The notes below the pieces were generated by a model. It worked only from the letters and a program-made list of their open reading frames with translations. It was not told where the DNA came from and searched no databases. DNA of 64,000 nucleotides from Anaeromyxobacter paludicola (GTDB lineage: Bacteria; Myxococcota; Myxococcia; Myxococcales; Anaeromyxobacteraceae). The stretch lies in NCBI RefSeq assembly GCF_023169965.1, contig NZ_AP025592.1, positions 2,232,001 to 2,296,000 of the forward strand, written 5' to 3'. Shown here piece by piece: positions 15,874 to 25,051 of this stretch. Position 1 is the first letter of the stretch. Every line of letters starts with the position of its first letter. The position numbers were made by a program, and so were the translations under genes.

Positions 15874-16392
15874 ATGGCCCCGATGCAGAAGCTCGCCGAC
15901 CTCCTCGGCCCGCCGCGGTTCCTGAAGCTCCTCTCCCTCTACCCGCCCTACCTCGGCGCCGGCGTGCGCGTGCTGCAGGCCGAGGCCGACCTCTCGCGGG
16001 TGGAGGTGGAGATGCGGCTCACCCGCTGGAACCGGAACTTCGTCGGCACCCACTTCGGCGGCTCGCTCTACTCGATGTGCGACCCGTTCTTCATGATCAT
16101 GCTGATGAGCCGCATCGGCCCGCGCTACGTGGTCTGGGACAAGGCGGCCGAGGTGGAGTTCGTCCGGCCCGGGCGCGGCACGGTGCGCGCGGTCTTCGAG
16201 CTCCCCGCGCAGCGGGTGGAGGAGATCCGGCGCGGCGCCGACGAGGGGCGCAAGGTGCTGCCCCGCTTCACGGTGGTGGTGCGCGACCTCGAGGGGCAGC
16301 CGGTGGCCCGGGTGGAGAAGACGCTCTACGTGCGGCTCAGGGATCGGGCGGCGGCGACGGCGGACGCCCCCTCCCCCGCCCTCCCCCGCTGA
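15874..16392 (+). CDS. DUF4442 hotdog-fold protein
   Basis: A 172-residue predicted thioesterase-like protein of the DUF4442 (PF14539) type, marked by LTRWNRNFVGTHFGGSLYSM followed by DPFFMIMLMSRIG and DKAAEVEFVRPG. It has neither a signal peptide nor membrane helices. The last eight residues (APSPALPR) come from a palindromic repeat that also supplies the stop codon, so the natural C-terminus has been replaced or extended by the repeat. A TATCCG box begins 12 bases before ATG 15874, suggesting a leaderless mRNA. The physiological substrate is unknown. Confidence 0.8.
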   Translation: MAPMQKLADLLGPPRFLKLLSLYPPYLGAGVRVLQAEADLSRVEVEMRLTRWNRNFVGTHFGGSLYSMCDPFFMIMLMSRIGPRYVVWDKAAEVEFVRPGRGTVRAVFELPAQRVEEIRRGADEGRKVLPRFTVVVRDLEGQPVARVEKTLYVRLRDRAAATADAPSPALPR

Positions 16393-16408
16393 CGCGGGAG
16401 AGGGGGAC
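16366..16408. repeat. Palindromic repeat copy forming the end of the DUF4442 gene
   Basis: CCCCTCCCCCGCCCTCCCCC then GCTGACGCGGGAGAGGGGGA. The TGA in its loop is the stop codon of the DUF4442 gene. The copy thus extends the protein by APSPALPR and then terminates it. Confidence 0.75.
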
Positions 16409-16431
16409 GCCTCGGGGAACCGACAGCCGGC

Positions 16432-18081
16432 TCAGTGGATCCGCTTCCGGTGCCCCGCCCACTCCTTCTCGCGGAGCTTGAACTTCTGCACCTTGCCGGT
16501 GGAGGTCTTGGGCAGCGGCCCGAACTCCACGCGCTTGGGGCACTTGAAGTGGGCGAGGTGCTCGCGGCAGTAGCCGATGAGCTCCTTCTCGCTCGCCTCG
16601 CGGCCGGAGCGCAGGGTCACGAAGGCCTTCGGCACCTCGCCCCACTTCTCGTCGGGGATGCCGATCACCGCCGCCTCGAGCACCGCCGGGTGGAAGTAGA
16701 GGACCTTCTCCACCTCGACCGTGGAGATGTTCTCGCCACCGCTGATGATGACGTCCTTCTTCCGGTCGCGCAGCTCGACGTAGCCGTCGGGGTGCATGAC
16801 CCCGAGGTCGCCGGAGTGGAACCAGCCGCCGCGGAAGGCGACGGCGGTCCCCTCGGGATCGCGGAAGTAGCCCTTGGTCACGTTGTTGCCGCGCATCACG
16901 ATCTCGCCCAGGGTCTCGCCGTCCGCGGGGACGTCGCGCAGCTCCTCGTCCACCACCCGCAGCTCGGGCGAGGTGAGGTAGCCCACGCCCTGGCGCGCCT
17001 TCAGCGCGGCCCGCTGCTCCAGCCCCTCGGCGTTCCACTCCGCCTTCCACTTGCAGACGGCGTGGGGGCCGTAGGTCTCGGTGAGGCCGTAGACGTGGGT
17101 GATCACCGCCCCGAGCGACTCCATGCGCGCGATCACCGACGGCGGCGGCGGGGCGCCGGCGGTGACCGCCCGGAGCGGGCGCGGGAACCGGTAGTCGGGC
17201 GACGGCGCCTCGGCCTGGATCATGACGAGCACGGTCGGCGCGCCGCAGAGGTGCGTCACGCCCTCTCCGGCCACGAGCTCGAACACGCGCGCCGGCTCGA
17301 CCTTGGGGACGACCACGTGGCGCGCGCCGGCCGCGGTGACCGCCCAGGTGAAGCACCAGCCGTTGCAGTGGAACATGGGCAGCGTCCAGAGGTAGACGCT
17401 CTCCGGCTCGAGCCCGGCCTCGACGATCTCGCCGAGCGCGTTCAGGTAGGCGCCGCGGTGCGTGTACATCACGCCCTTCGGCTGCCCGGTGGTGCCGCTC
17501 GTGTAGTTGATGGAGATCGTCTGGTCCTCGTCGTCCACCGCCGGGGTGAACGGCTCGGGCGAGCCGGTGGCGAGGAGCCGCTCGTAGCCGATCTCGCCCC
17601 ACGCCGGGTCGCGCGCGCCGCCCTCGCCGGTCCAGACCAGGAGCGACAGGTCGGCCTCGCGCCGCGCCGCCGCCACCTGCTCCTCGAGCGCGGGGTCGGC
17701 GAGGAGCACGCGCGCGCCGCTGTGGCGCAGGATCGCCACCACCTCGGACGGCGAGAGCCGCACGTTGATGGCCACGAGCACCGCCCCGAGCTGCGGGACG
17801 CCGTAGTGGGCCTCGAGCACCTCGGTCGCGTTGGGCGAGAGCACCGCCACGCGATCGCCCTTGCGCACGCCGGCCCGCTGCAGCGCGGTGGCGAGCCGGT
17901 ACACGCGCTCGCCCAGCTCGCGGTAGGTGAACCGGCGCGCGCCGTCCACCACCGCGAGCTTGTCCGGGAAGACGTGCAGGCTGTGCTCGAGGAAGGAGAG
18001 CGGGGTCAGGAGGGCGCGGTGGACGGGCTGGGCCGCCGGCTCCGGCCGGGCCCAGAGCTTCTGGAAGAGGGGCAGTTCCAT
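16432..18081 (-). CDS. AMP-forming acyl-CoA synthetase
   Basis: A 549-residue ANL-superfamily enzyme that activates a carboxylic acid through an acyl-adenylate and transfers it to CoA. Motifs include the P-loop YTSGTTGQPKGVMYTHRG, the A5 motif YGLTETYGP, GWFHSGDLGVMHPDGYVEL (A7) and DRKKDVIISGGENIS with the C-terminal lysine in PKTSTGKVQKFKLR. The segment FHCNGWCFTWAVTAAGARHV is typical of the medium-chain/DmdB-like branch, not the classical long-chain FadD branch. Convergent with the thioesterase gene ending at 16392. The chain length it accepts is not determined. Confidence 0.92.
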   Translation of the reverse strand: MELPLFQKLWARPEPAAQPVHRALLTPLSFLEHSLHVFPDKLAVVDGARRFTYRELGERVYRLATALQRAGVRKGDRVAVLSPNATEVLEAHYGVPQLGAVLVAINVRLSPSEVVAILRHSGARVLLADPALEEQVAAARREADLSLLVWTGEGGARDPAWGEIGYERLLATGSPEPFTPAVDDEDQTISINYTSGTTGQPKGVMYTHRGAYLNALGEIVEAGLEPESVYLWTLPMFHCNGWCFTWAVTAAGARHVVVPKVEPARVFELVAGEGVTHLCGAPTVLVMIQAEAPSPDYRFPRPLRAVTAGAPPPPSVIARMESLGAVITHVYGLTETYGPHAVCKWKAEWNAEGLEQRAALKARQGVGYLTSPELRVVDEELRDVPADGETLGEIVMRGNNVTKGYFRDPEGTAVAFRGGWFHSGDLGVMHPDGYVELRDRKKDVIISGGENISTVEVEKVLYFHPAVLEAAVIGIPDEKWGEVPKAFVTLRSGREASEKELIGYCREHLAHFKCPKRVEFGPLPKTSTGKVQKFKLREKEWAGHRKRIH

Positions 18082-18184
18082 GCGCCCCCTTCTAGCAGGG
18101 TTCGGGCGCCGCCCGAGGCCCGTGCCCCTCCGGGAGCCGTGCCGCGCCGCGGCATGGCGGCGCGGGTCCGGCTAGGAACGAGCG

Positions 18185-19021
18185 GTGCCCATCGCCACCC
18201 TGCCCGCCTCGCCCCACGCGCCCGCGGCGCGGCCCGCGCGGATCGCCTACCGGAGCGTCGGCGAGGGGCCGCCGGTGCTGTTCCTGCACGGGGGCTGGGG
18301 CGCCGGCGCCTACCCGCTCGACGGCGCCCTCGAGGCGCTCGCGCCGTCGTTCCGGGTGATCGTCCCCGACCGGACCGGCTTCGGCGGCTCGACGCCCACG
18401 CCGGGGCTGGTGGACGGCTTCCACCGCGCCGCCGCCGGGGAGACCGCGCTCCTGCTCGACGCGCTGGAGCTGCCGGAGGTGGCGGTCTGGGGCCACAGCG
18501 ACGGCGCGGTGATCGCGGCCTGGCTCGCCATCGACCGCCCGGAGCGGGTGCGCGCGGTGGTCCTCGAGGCCGGCCACTTCACCGGCCACAAGCCGGGCTC
18601 GCTCGAGTTCTTCCGCGCCGGCCTCGAGCCGGAGGGGCTGCCGGAGTCCTTGCAGGCCGCGCTGGCCCGCGACCACGGCGAGGCGCGCTGGCGCAAGGTG
18701 GTCCGCGCGGGGGCCGAGGCCTGGCTGCGGATCCTGGAGCGCGGCCGGGCCGGGGACGCCGACCTCTTCGGCGGGCGCCTCCCGGAGGTGGGGGCGCCGG
18801 CGCTCCTCCTCCACGGCGACGCCGACCCGCGCACCGAGCCGGGCGAGCTCGCGCGGGCGCAGGCGGCCCTCCCCGCCGCCGAGGTGAAGCTCCTCGCCGG
18901 CGTGGGCCACGCGCCGCACTGCAGCCGCAGGGGGAGCGTGGAGGCGATCGCCGCGCTCTCGGGCTTCCTCGCGAGGGCCTCCGGAGGGGCCGGACGGAGC
19001 CCCGCTCCCGACCCGCGCTAG
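18185..19021 (+). CDS. Alpha/beta hydrolase
   Basis: A 278-residue hydrolase. The oxyanion region is LFLHGGWGAG, and the nucleophile elbow is GHSDG (Ser). LLLHGDADPRTEP supplies the catalytic Asp and GVGHAPHCS the His, so the triad is complete. It has no signal peptide or membrane segment, so it is cytoplasmic, and its substrate is unknown. It starts at GTG 18185 with TAGGAA 12 bases upstream and no RBS, another leaderless candidate. Its TAG stop overlaps the -10 box of the macrodomain gene. Confidence 0.88.
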   Translation: MPIATLPASPHAPAARPARIAYRSVGEGPPVLFLHGGWGAGAYPLDGALEALAPSFRVIVPDRTGFGGSTPTPGLVDGFHRAAAGETALLLDALELPEVAVWGHSDGAVIAAWLAIDRPERVRAVVLEAGHFTGHKPGSLEFFRAGLEPEGLPESLQAALARDHGEARWRKVVRAGAEAWLRILERGRAGDADLFGGRLPEVGAPALLLHGDADPRTEPGELARAQAALPAAEVKLLAGVGHAPHCSRRGSVEAIAALSGFLARASGGAGRSPAPDPR

Positions 19022-19030
19022 ATTGCGACC

Positions 19031-19588
19031 ATGCCCAGCTTCCTCGACGGCCGCCTCGAGATCCTGCACGCCGACATCACCCGCCTCGAGGTGGACGCCA
19101 TCGTGAACGCCGCCAACCCGACGCTGCTCGGCGGCGGCGGCGTGGACGGCGCCATCCACCGGGCCGCCGGCCCGGAGCTGCTGGCCGAGTGCCGCACGCT
19201 CGGCGGGGCGCGCCCGGGCGAGGTGAAGGTGACGGGCGGCTACCGGCTCCCGGCCCGCTTCGTCTTCCACGCCGTCGGCCCGGTCTGGCGGCGGGAGGAG
19301 GAGCCCGCGCCGGGCGAGGAGGCGCCGGAGGATCGGATCCTCGCCCGCTGCTACGGCGAGAGCCTGCGGCTCGCGGCCGAGCGCGAGCTCGCGAGCCTCG
19401 CGTTTCCCGCCATCTCGACCGGCGTCTACGGGTTCCCGAAGGCGCGCGCCGCCCGGATCGCGCTCGCCCAGGTGCGGGAGGGGCTCTCGCGCCTCGAGCC
19501 CCTGCGCCGGGTGATCCTCTGCTGCTTCTCCGAGGCCGACCAGGCGCTGCAGGAGCGCGAGGCGGCGGCGCTGCTGGCCCTCCGGTGA
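19031..19588 (+). CDS. Macrodomain (ADP-ribose-binding) protein
   Basis: A 185-residue stand-alone macrodomain of the YmdB/MacroD type, which removes O-acetyl from ADP-ribose or ADP-ribose from proteins. The typical features are present: [37 protein letters not shown], cited in parts as [17 protein letters not shown] and [16 protein letters not shown], then FHAVGPVW and the phosphate loop [18 protein letters not shown] box sits 12 bases upstream of ATG 19031, overlapping the stop of the hydrolase gene. Convergent with lysC. Confidence 0.93.
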   Translation: MPSFLDGRLEILHADITRLEVDAIVNAANPTLLGGGGVDGAIHRAAGPELLAECRTLGGARPGEVKVTGGYRLPARFVFHAVGPVWRREEEPAPGEEAPEDRILARCYGESLRLAAERELASLAFPAISTGVYGFPKARAARIALAQVREGLSRLEPLRRVILCCFSEADQALQEREAAALLALR

Positions 19589-19607
19589 GCGCGCCCGCGC
19601 CCGGCCG

Positions 19608-20774
19608 CTAGCCGATGAGCCGCACGTGCAGCCCGCGCACGAGCACCGGCAGCGCCGCGGCGTCGCACCAGGCGGTCACGCGCAGGGGCGTGGCGACGAG
19701 CGCGCGGGGGGCGGCCTTGAGCTCGGCGAGCGCGTTCGCCACCTCCCGCAGCACCCGGTGGCTCCCGCCGAGCCCGGTGCCGACCACCGACACCGCGCCG
19801 AGCCCCTCGGCGTCGAGCCGCGCCTCGGGCAGCTCGCGCGCGAGCTCGTCGGCGAGCGCCTGGAACCCGTGCACGTTCTCCTTCGAGAGCGCCAGGAGGG
19901 CCCGGTCCCGCTGGAGGTGCACCTCGGCGGCGACGGCGCCGTGCCGCTCCAGCAGCGCCAGCGCCTGCGGCATCCGCGCCGGCGGGAGGCTCACGAGGGC
20001 GAGGTCGGCCTGGGAGGCGACGCCGGCGATCCGCTCGGCCGAGGCGCCCGGGCCGACCACCGTCTCCTCCGGCCCGCCGAAGGTGGAGCGGGCGTGGATG
20101 GCGATCCCCTTCTCCTTGGCGAACTCCACCGCCTGCGCGTTCAGCACCTTCGCGCCGGCCGCGGCGAGCTCCTGCATCTCCTCGTAGCCGAGCCGCTCGA
20201 GCCGCCGCGCCTCGGGCACCACCCGCGGGTCGGCCGAGTAGACGCCGGCCACGTCGGAGTAGATCTCGCAGTCGGCCGAGAGCGCCGCCGCGAGCGCCAC
20301 CGCGGTGGTGTCCGAGCCGCCGCGCCCGAGGGTGGTCACCTCCTTGGTCTCGCGCGACACGCCCTGGAAGCCGGCCACGATGACCACCTTGCCCTGCGCG
20401 AGCGCCTGCTCCACCCGGAACGGCCGCACCTCGAGCACCCGGGCGCTGGCGTGGTCGGCGGTGGTGAGGATCCCGGACTGGCTCCCGGTGAAGCTGATGG
20501 CCGGCACCCCGCGCTCCTGGAGCGCCATGGAGAGGAGCGCCATCGAGATCCGCTCGCCGGCGGTGAGGAGCATGTCGAGCTCGCGCCGCGGCGGCGCGCC
20601 CGACACCTGCTTCGCCAGCGAGAGGAGCTCGTCGGTGGTGTCGCCCATGGCGGAGACCACCACGCAGACCCGCGTCCCGTCGGCCGCCCGCGCCGCCACC
20701 CGCTCCGCCACCTTCCGGATCTTCTCGACGTCCGCCACCGACGAGCCGCCGTACTTCTGCACCACCGTGGGCAT
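19608..20774 (-). CDS. lysC: Aspartate kinase
   Basis: A 388-residue enzyme phosphorylating aspartate, the first step of lysine, threonine and methionine synthesis. It starts [16 protein letters not shown], with [55 protein letters not shown] and [18 protein letters not shown], all characteristic. The C-terminal ~130 residues contain two ACT-type regulatory repeats, so feedback inhibition is expected. The RBS is GGGAGG before ATG 20774. It works with the two ASADH genes at 2049-4255. Confidence 0.95.
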   Translation of the reverse strand: MPTVVQKYGGSSVADVEKIRKVAERVAARAADGTRVCVVVSAMGDTTDELLSLAKQVSGAPPRRELDMLLTAGERISMALLSMALQERGVPAISFTGSQSGILTTADHASARVLEVRPFRVEQALAQGKVVIVAGFQGVSRETKEVTTLGRGGSDTTAVALAAALSADCEIYSDVAGVYSADPRVVPEARRLERLGYEEMQELAAAGAKVLNAQAVEFAKEKGIAIHARSTFGGPEETVVGPGASAERIAGVASQADLALVSLPPARMPQALALLERHGAVAAEVHLQRDRALLALSKENVHGFQALADELARELPEARLDAEGLGAVSVVGTGLGGSHRVLREVANALAELKAAPRALVATPLRVTAWCDAAALPVLVRGLHVRLIG

Positions 20775-20848
20775 GCCGCACCTCCCGAGTGGCCGGAGGA
20801 TGCCGCAAACGGCGCCGCACCGGAAGCCGGACGGCGGCGCCGCCCCGC

Positions 20849-20876
20849 TTGACTGCCCGGCGCCCCGGCTTATCTT
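20849..20876 (+). promoter_or_regulatory. Promoter of the ABC exporter operon
   Basis: TTGACT (20849-20854), a 16-base spacer and TATCTT (20871-20876). The predicted +1 is near 20883, 33 bases before the ATG at 20916. Confidence 0.5.
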
Positions 20877-20915
20877 CGCGCGGTCCCGTCCCCATCGCCG
20901 CGAAGCCGGATCCCC

Positions 20916-21689
20916 ATGATCGAAGTCTCGAACCTGACGAAGCGCTACCGCGACCTCACCGCGGTCGACGGCCTCTCGTTCACCGTCGGCAAGGGCGAGG
21001 TGGTCGGCTTCCTCGGCCCCAACGGCGCCGGGAAGTCCACCACCATGCGGATCCTCACCGGCTTCCTGCCGGCCACGAGCGGCACCGCCCGCGTCGCCGG
21101 CTTCGACGTCTTCGAGGAGCCGCTCGAGGTGAAGCGGCGGATCGGCTACCTGCCGGAGAGCCCGCCCGTGTACGTGGACCTCACCGTCCGCGCCTACCTG
21201 CGCTTCTGCGCCGAGCTGAAGCAGCTCCCGCGCGCGAGGGTGCCGGGCGAGGTGGACCGGGTGGCCGCCCGCACCGGCGTGGACGGGGTGATGGACCGGG
21301 TGATCGGCAACCTCTCCAAGGGCTACCGCCAGCGCGTGGGGCTGGCGCAGGCGCTGCTGGGCGACCCGGAGGTGCTGGTGCTCGACGAGCCGACCGTGGG
21401 GCTCGACCCCCTGCAGATCCGGGAGGTGCGGACCCTCATCCGCTCGCTGGCCGGGAAGCACACCGTGATCCTCTCCACGCACATCCTCCCGGAGGTGGCG
21501 ATGACCTGCGAGAAGGTGCTGGTGGTGAACCGGGGGCGGCTCGTGGACTACGACACCCTCGGCGGCCTCATCGAGAAGCACCTCCCCGGCCGGAAGGTGA
21601 CGCTCGACGACATCGCCTTCCTCGAGGAGATCTACGGGAAGCTGGTGGAGGCCCCGCCGGCGGGCGCCGCCGGGGAGGTGCGGCCGTGA
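20916..21689 (+). CDS. ABC transporter ATP-binding protein (GldA-like)
   Basis: A 257-residue ATPase with Walker [12 protein letters not shown], the signature [15 protein letters not shown], Walker [16 protein letters not shown] and the switch His in [10 protein letters not shown]. It is the first of four genes organised like the gldA-gldF-gldG set of Bacteroidetes gliding bacteria and related loci in Deltaproteobacteria/Myxococcota. The permease start overlaps this stop by 4 nt (GTGA). The C-terminal tail after residue 210 is typical of this export subfamily. Confidence 0.9.
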   Translation: MIEVSNLTKRYRDLTAVDGLSFTVGKGEVVGFLGPNGAGKSTTMRILTGFLPATSGTARVAGFDVFEEPLEVKRRIGYLPESPPVYVDLTVRAYLRFCAELKQLPRARVPGEVDRVAARTGVDGVMDRVIGNLSKGYRQRVGLAQALLGDPEVLVLDEPTVGLDPLQIREVRTLIRSLAGKHTVILSTHILPEVAMTCEKVLVVNRGRLVDYDTLGGLIEKHLPGRKVTLDDIAFLEEIYGKLVEAPPAGAAGEVRP

Positions 21690-22480
21690 AGGGGGCGCTC
21701 GCGGTGGCGAGGAAGGAGCTCGCCGTCTACTTCTCCACCCCGCTCGCCTGGGTGGTGTTCATGGTGGTGGCGTTCTTCGCCGCCCAGTTCTTCGTCGGCT
21801 CGCTCGACGCCTGGCGCTACCTCTCGCTCCGGGCGATGGAGGCGCAGGAGCCGGGCGTCCTCGAGCGGATGAACGTCACCGACCTGGTCGTCGCCCGCGT
21901 GCTCGGCTCCACCGGCGTCTTCGTGGTGGTGGCCGCCCCGTTCCTCTCGATGCGGCTCATCGCCGAGGAGAAGCGGGCCCGCACCTTCGAGCTGCTCCTC
22001 ACCGCGCCGGTCCGCCCCTTCGCCATCGTGCTCGGCAAGTACCTCGCCGCGCTCGGCGTCCTCACCGCCGCGCTCGCCATCGTGGCCGTCTTCCCCGGCC
22101 TGCTGGCGCTCTTCGCGCGGGGCGCCCAGGGCGGGTCCGGGATCGAGTGGGCCACCGTCGCCACCGGCTTCCTCGGGCTCTTCCTGCTCGGGGCGATGGC
22201 CCTCGCCGTCGGGATGTTCGTCTCGTCGCTCACCGAGTCGGTGGTGGTGGCGGCGCTGGTCTCGCTCCTCCTGCTCCTGGCGCTCTGGGTGGTGACCCTC
22301 TTCGGCGTCGGCGCCGAGGGGCCGGTCCGCGAGCTCACCCTCGCCCTCTCCGCCTCCGAGCACCTCACGCCCTTCCTGCAGGGGCGGATCGAGCTCAAGG
22401 ATCTCACCTACTACCTGTCCTTCGTGGCGCTCGGGCTCTACCTCACCGACCGCGCCGTCGAGGCGCAGCGCTGGGCCTAG
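21686..22480 (+). CDS. ABC-2 type permease (GldF-like)
   Basis: A 264-residue integral membrane protein with six hydrophobic helices, starting from the GTG overlapped with the ATPase stop. It has the ABC-2 permease pattern ([46 protein letters not shown]) as in the gliding-type GldF and NosY permeases. With the ATPase it would form the exporter core. The substrate is unknown. Confidence 0.87.
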   Translation: MKGALAVARKELAVYFSTPLAWVVFMVVAFFAAQFFVGSLDAWRYLSLRAMEAQEPGVLERMNVTDLVVARVLGSTGVFVVVAAPFLSMRLIAEEKRARTFELLLTAPVRPFAIVLGKYLAALGVLTAALAIVAVFPGLLALFARGAQGGSGIEWATVATGFLGLFLLGAMALAVGMFVSSLTESVVVAALVSLLLLLALWVVTLFGVGAEGPVRELTLALSASEHLTPFLQGRIELKDLTYYLSFVALGLYLTDRAVEAQRWA

Positions 22481-22493
22481 CGGAGGCGCTCCC

Positions 22494-24044
22494 GTGAAGA
22501 AGAACGTCTGGTCGCGGGTGCTGTCGGCGCTGGGGCTCATGCTGCTCCTCAGCACCTTCGTCACCTTCCTCTTCGGCAACACCCAGCTCGTGGCGGCGAA
22601 GGCGCTGCTCGGGCTCGCCGGCATCGCCGCCGGCCTGGCGCTCTCGGAGTCGGGCGGCGCGCGCCGGTTCTTCACCGGCCGGGCGGCGCACTTCGGCTTC
22701 TTCACCGGCGTCTCGGCGCTGTGCGTGGTGGCCCTCCTCGGCACCGCCAACTGGCTCGCCTACAGGCGCCCGCACACCTGGGACCTCACGAAGAACCAGC
22801 TCTTCACGCTCTCCGAGGACACCGTCCGCACCCTGCGCGGGCTGCCGGTGGAGGTCTCGGCGCTCGCCTTCTACCGGCAGGACGAGCCCGACTACCCCGC
22901 CGCCCAGGACCTGCTGCGCCGGTACGCCGCCCTGTCGCCGCGCTTCACCTGGCGGCTCGTCGACCCGTACCGCAGCCCCGAGCTCGTGAAGCAGTACGGC
23001 ATCACCGACACCGGCCCGCGCCTCGTCGTGACCGCCCAGGGGGCCAAGGGCGACGCGCGGGTGCGCCAGCCCACCGAGCAGGAGCTGACCAACGCCGTGG
23101 TGAAGCTCACCCGCGGGGGCGAGAAGAAGCTCTACTTCGTGCAGGGGCACGGCGAGCCCGACCCGCGCGACGAGGGGCAGAAGGGGTACGGCGTCGCCAC
23201 CCGCTCCCTCGAGAGCGAGGGGATCGAGGTCGGGACCCTGGTGCTCCTCGAGCGGGCGCAGGTCCCCGCCGACGCCGCCGCCGTGATCGTCGCCGGGGCG
23301 AAGAAGCCGCTGCTCGCCCCGGAGCTGAAGGCGCTCCAGGACTACGCGGCGCGGGGCGGCCACCTGGGCGTCTTCCTCGAGCCGGCCGTGGACGCCGGGC
23401 TCGGCCCGCTCCTCGCCTCCTTCGGCGTGGAGGCCGACGACGACATCGTGCTCGACCCCTCGCCGGTGGCGCAGCTCTTCGGCGGCACCGCCCTCACGCC
23501 GATGGTGCAGCCCACGCAGCGCCACCCCATCACCCGCGACATCGCCCAGACCGCGCTCGCCTTCCCCACCACCCGGTCGCTCGTCGCGCTCACCGGCGCG
23601 AGGTCCGCGCCCACGCCGCTCGCGCTCTCCGGCCGCGAGTCCTGGGGCGAGACCGATCTCAAGGGGCTCTTCTCCACCGGCGCCGAGCAGGACGAGGGGG
23701 AGAAGCGCGGGCCGCTCCCCGTCGCCATGGCCGCCGCGAGGCCGCCCGAGGCGCAGGACGGCCGGCGCTCCGCCGAGGCGCGCCTCGTGGTCGCCGGCAG
23801 CTCCGCCTTCTTCGCGAACCAGTACCAGCAGCTCCTCGGCAACCTCGACTTCTTCCTCAACGCCGCGAGCTGGCTCGCAGAGCGCGAGGACCGGATCACC
23901 ATCCGGCCCAAGGGGCGCGAGGCGACCACCCTCTTCCTCACCGAGGCGCAGGTCACGATGCTGAAGTTCCTCACCATCGACGTCCTGCCGGTCTCCCTGC
24001 TCGGCCTCGGCCTCGCCGTCTGGCTCGTCCGCCGGGGGAAGTAG
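22494..24044 (+). CDS. GldG-like ABC auxiliary membrane protein
   Basis: A 516-residue protein starting at GTG 22494. Two N-terminal membrane helices and a third at about residues 70-88 are followed by a long periplasmic domain beginning RRPHTWDLTKNQLFTLSEDT, the hallmark of the GldG / ABC_transp_aux (PF09822) family, and by a final anchoring helix near the C-terminus (LTIDVLPVSLLGLGLAVWLVRR). GldG proteins act with GldA and GldF. Here the locus also has a DUF4340 protein. There is no other gliding gene in the window, so gliding function is not shown. Confidence 0.87.
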   Translation: MKKNVWSRVLSALGLMLLLSTFVTFLFGNTQLVAAKALLGLAGIAAGLALSESGGARRFFTGRAAHFGFFTGVSALCVVALLGTANWLAYRRPHTWDLTKNQLFTLSEDTVRTLRGLPVEVSALAFYRQDEPDYPAAQDLLRRYAALSPRFTWRLVDPYRSPELVKQYGITDTGPRLVVTAQGAKGDARVRQPTEQELTNAVVKLTRGGEKKLYFVQGHGEPDPRDEGQKGYGVATRSLESEGIEVGTLVLLERAQVPADAAAVIVAGAKKPLLAPELKALQDYAARGGHLGVFLEPAVDAGLGPLLASFGVEADDDIVLDPSPVAQLFGGTALTPMVQPTQRHPITRDIAQTALAFPTTRSLVALTGARSAPTPLALSGRESWGETDLKGLFSTGAEQDEGEKRGPLPVAMAAARPPEAQDGRRSAEARLVVAGSSAFFANQYQQLLGNLDFFLNAASWLAEREDRITIRPKGREATTLFLTEAQVTMLKFLTIDVLPVSLLGLGLAVWLVRRGK

Positions 24045-24629
24045 ATGAAGGCCCGCGCCCGCTCCGCCGCGCTCACCCTGGCGCTCGCCGCGGTCGCCGC
24101 GGCCCTGATCGCCGCCGCCGTGCTGATCGTCGGCCGGGAGGACCGCGCCGAGCAGGCCCGCAAGGACGCCGCCGAGCGGCTCTTCCCGTTCGCGCCGGCG
24201 GAGGTGGAGGAGGTGGCGCTCGCCTCGGAGCGCGGCGAGGTGGCGGTGGCCCGCGCCGGCCAGGGCTGGAGGGTGCTGCGACCCGTCCCCGGCCCCGCCG
24301 ACGACGGCGCGGTGGACCTGCTGGTGGAGCGGCTCGCCACCCTCCGCCGCAAGGCCGAGGTGGCGCCCGGCGCCGAGGCCGACGCGGCCCCCGCCCGCTT
24401 CGGCCTGGACCACCCCTTCCTCACCGTCACCGCCCGGCTGCGCGGCGGGCGCACCGAGACGCTGGCCGTGGGCCGCGAGAACGGCTTCGACGGCAGCCAC
24501 TTCGCCCGCGTCGCGAAGGGGCCGGTGGTGCTCATCGCGCCCTCCGACCGGCACCTCCTCGACCGGAGCCCCGAGGAGCTGGCCGCGAAGCGGCCGGTCC
24601 CGGCCCCGACGCCCCCCTCCCACCAATAG
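24045..24629 (+). CDS. DUF4340 domain protein
   Basis: A 194-residue membrane-anchored protein (one N-terminal helix, AALTLALAAVAAALIAAAVLIV). The rest resembles DUF4340 proteins that accompany GldG-like genes: repeated beta elements, RFGLDHPFLTVTARL and the end LLDRSPEELAAKR. The start ATG directly abuts the TAG stop of the upstream gene. It is shorter than most DUF4340 proteins and carries only one repeat. Predicted periplasmic. Role unknown. Confidence 0.8.
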   Translation: MKARARSAALTLALAAVAAALIAAAVLIVGREDRAEQARKDAAERLFPFAPAEVEEVALASERGEVAVARAGQGWRVLRPVPGPADDGAVDLLVERLATLRRKAEVAPGAEADAAPARFGLDHPFLTVTARLRGGRTETLAVGRENGFDGSHFARVAKGPVVLIAPSDRHLLDRSPEELAAKRPVPAPTPPSHQ

Positions 24630-24634
24630 AGGGG

Positions 24635-24663
24635 TTGATCTCCCCGCCCCCCGCCGCTATCTT
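24635..24663 (+). promoter_or_regulatory. rpoZ promoter
   Basis: TTGATC (24635-24640), a 17-base spacer and TATCTT (24658-24663). +1 is near 24670. An RBS (AGGAGAAGG) follows before the rpoZ ATG. Confidence 0.6.
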
Positions 24664-24695
24664 CCCGCCCTCGCTCTCCAGGAGAAGGAATCGCC

Positions 24696-24962
24696 ATGGC
24701 CCGCGTCACCGTCGAAGACTGCCTCCCGCTGGTGGACAACCGCTTCGCGCTCGTCCTGCTCGCCACCAAGCGGACCCGCCAGCTCATGGCCGGCGCGCGC
24801 CCCCTCCTGCCGCAGACCAAGAACAAGCCCTCGGTCCTCTCGCTGCGCGAGATCGCGACCGGCAAGGTCCGCTTCGACCGCTCCGTCCGCGACGCCCTCT
24901 CCGGCAAGTTCGACGAGGAGAAGGTGAGCATCGGGGCCGGCCAGACCCGCACGCTGAAGTAG
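24696..24962 (+). CDS. rpoZ: RNA polymerase omega subunit
   Basis: An 88-residue protein with the omega fold motif: [30 protein letters not shown], cited as [20 protein letters not shown], then [16 protein letters not shown], corresponding to the conserved PVxALREIAxG region. It stabilises the beta-prime subunit and RNAP assembly. It has its own promoter and a strong terminator, forming a single-gene unit between the ABC operon and a lipoprotein gene. The context is unusual, as omega is often next to gmk or spoT. Confidence 0.93.
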   Translation: MARVTVEDCLPLVDNRFALVLLATKRTRQLMAGARPLLPQTKNKPSVLSLREIATGKVRFDRSVRDALSGKFDEEKVSIGAGQTRTLK

Positions 24963-24988
24963 CCGCGAGCGCCGCGTCACCGGATCGA

Positions 24989-25020
24989 GGGGCGCCCGGG
25001 TGGCGCCCCTTTCCTTTTCC
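24989..25020 (+). terminator. Rho-independent terminator after rpoZ
   Basis: An 8-bp GC stem (24989-24996 with 25002-25009, loop 24997-25001) is followed by a T-rich tract TTTCCTTTTCC. Confidence 0.88.
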
Positions 25021-25051
25021 GGAGCCCACGCCGTGCGATGATGGCGGCGGC

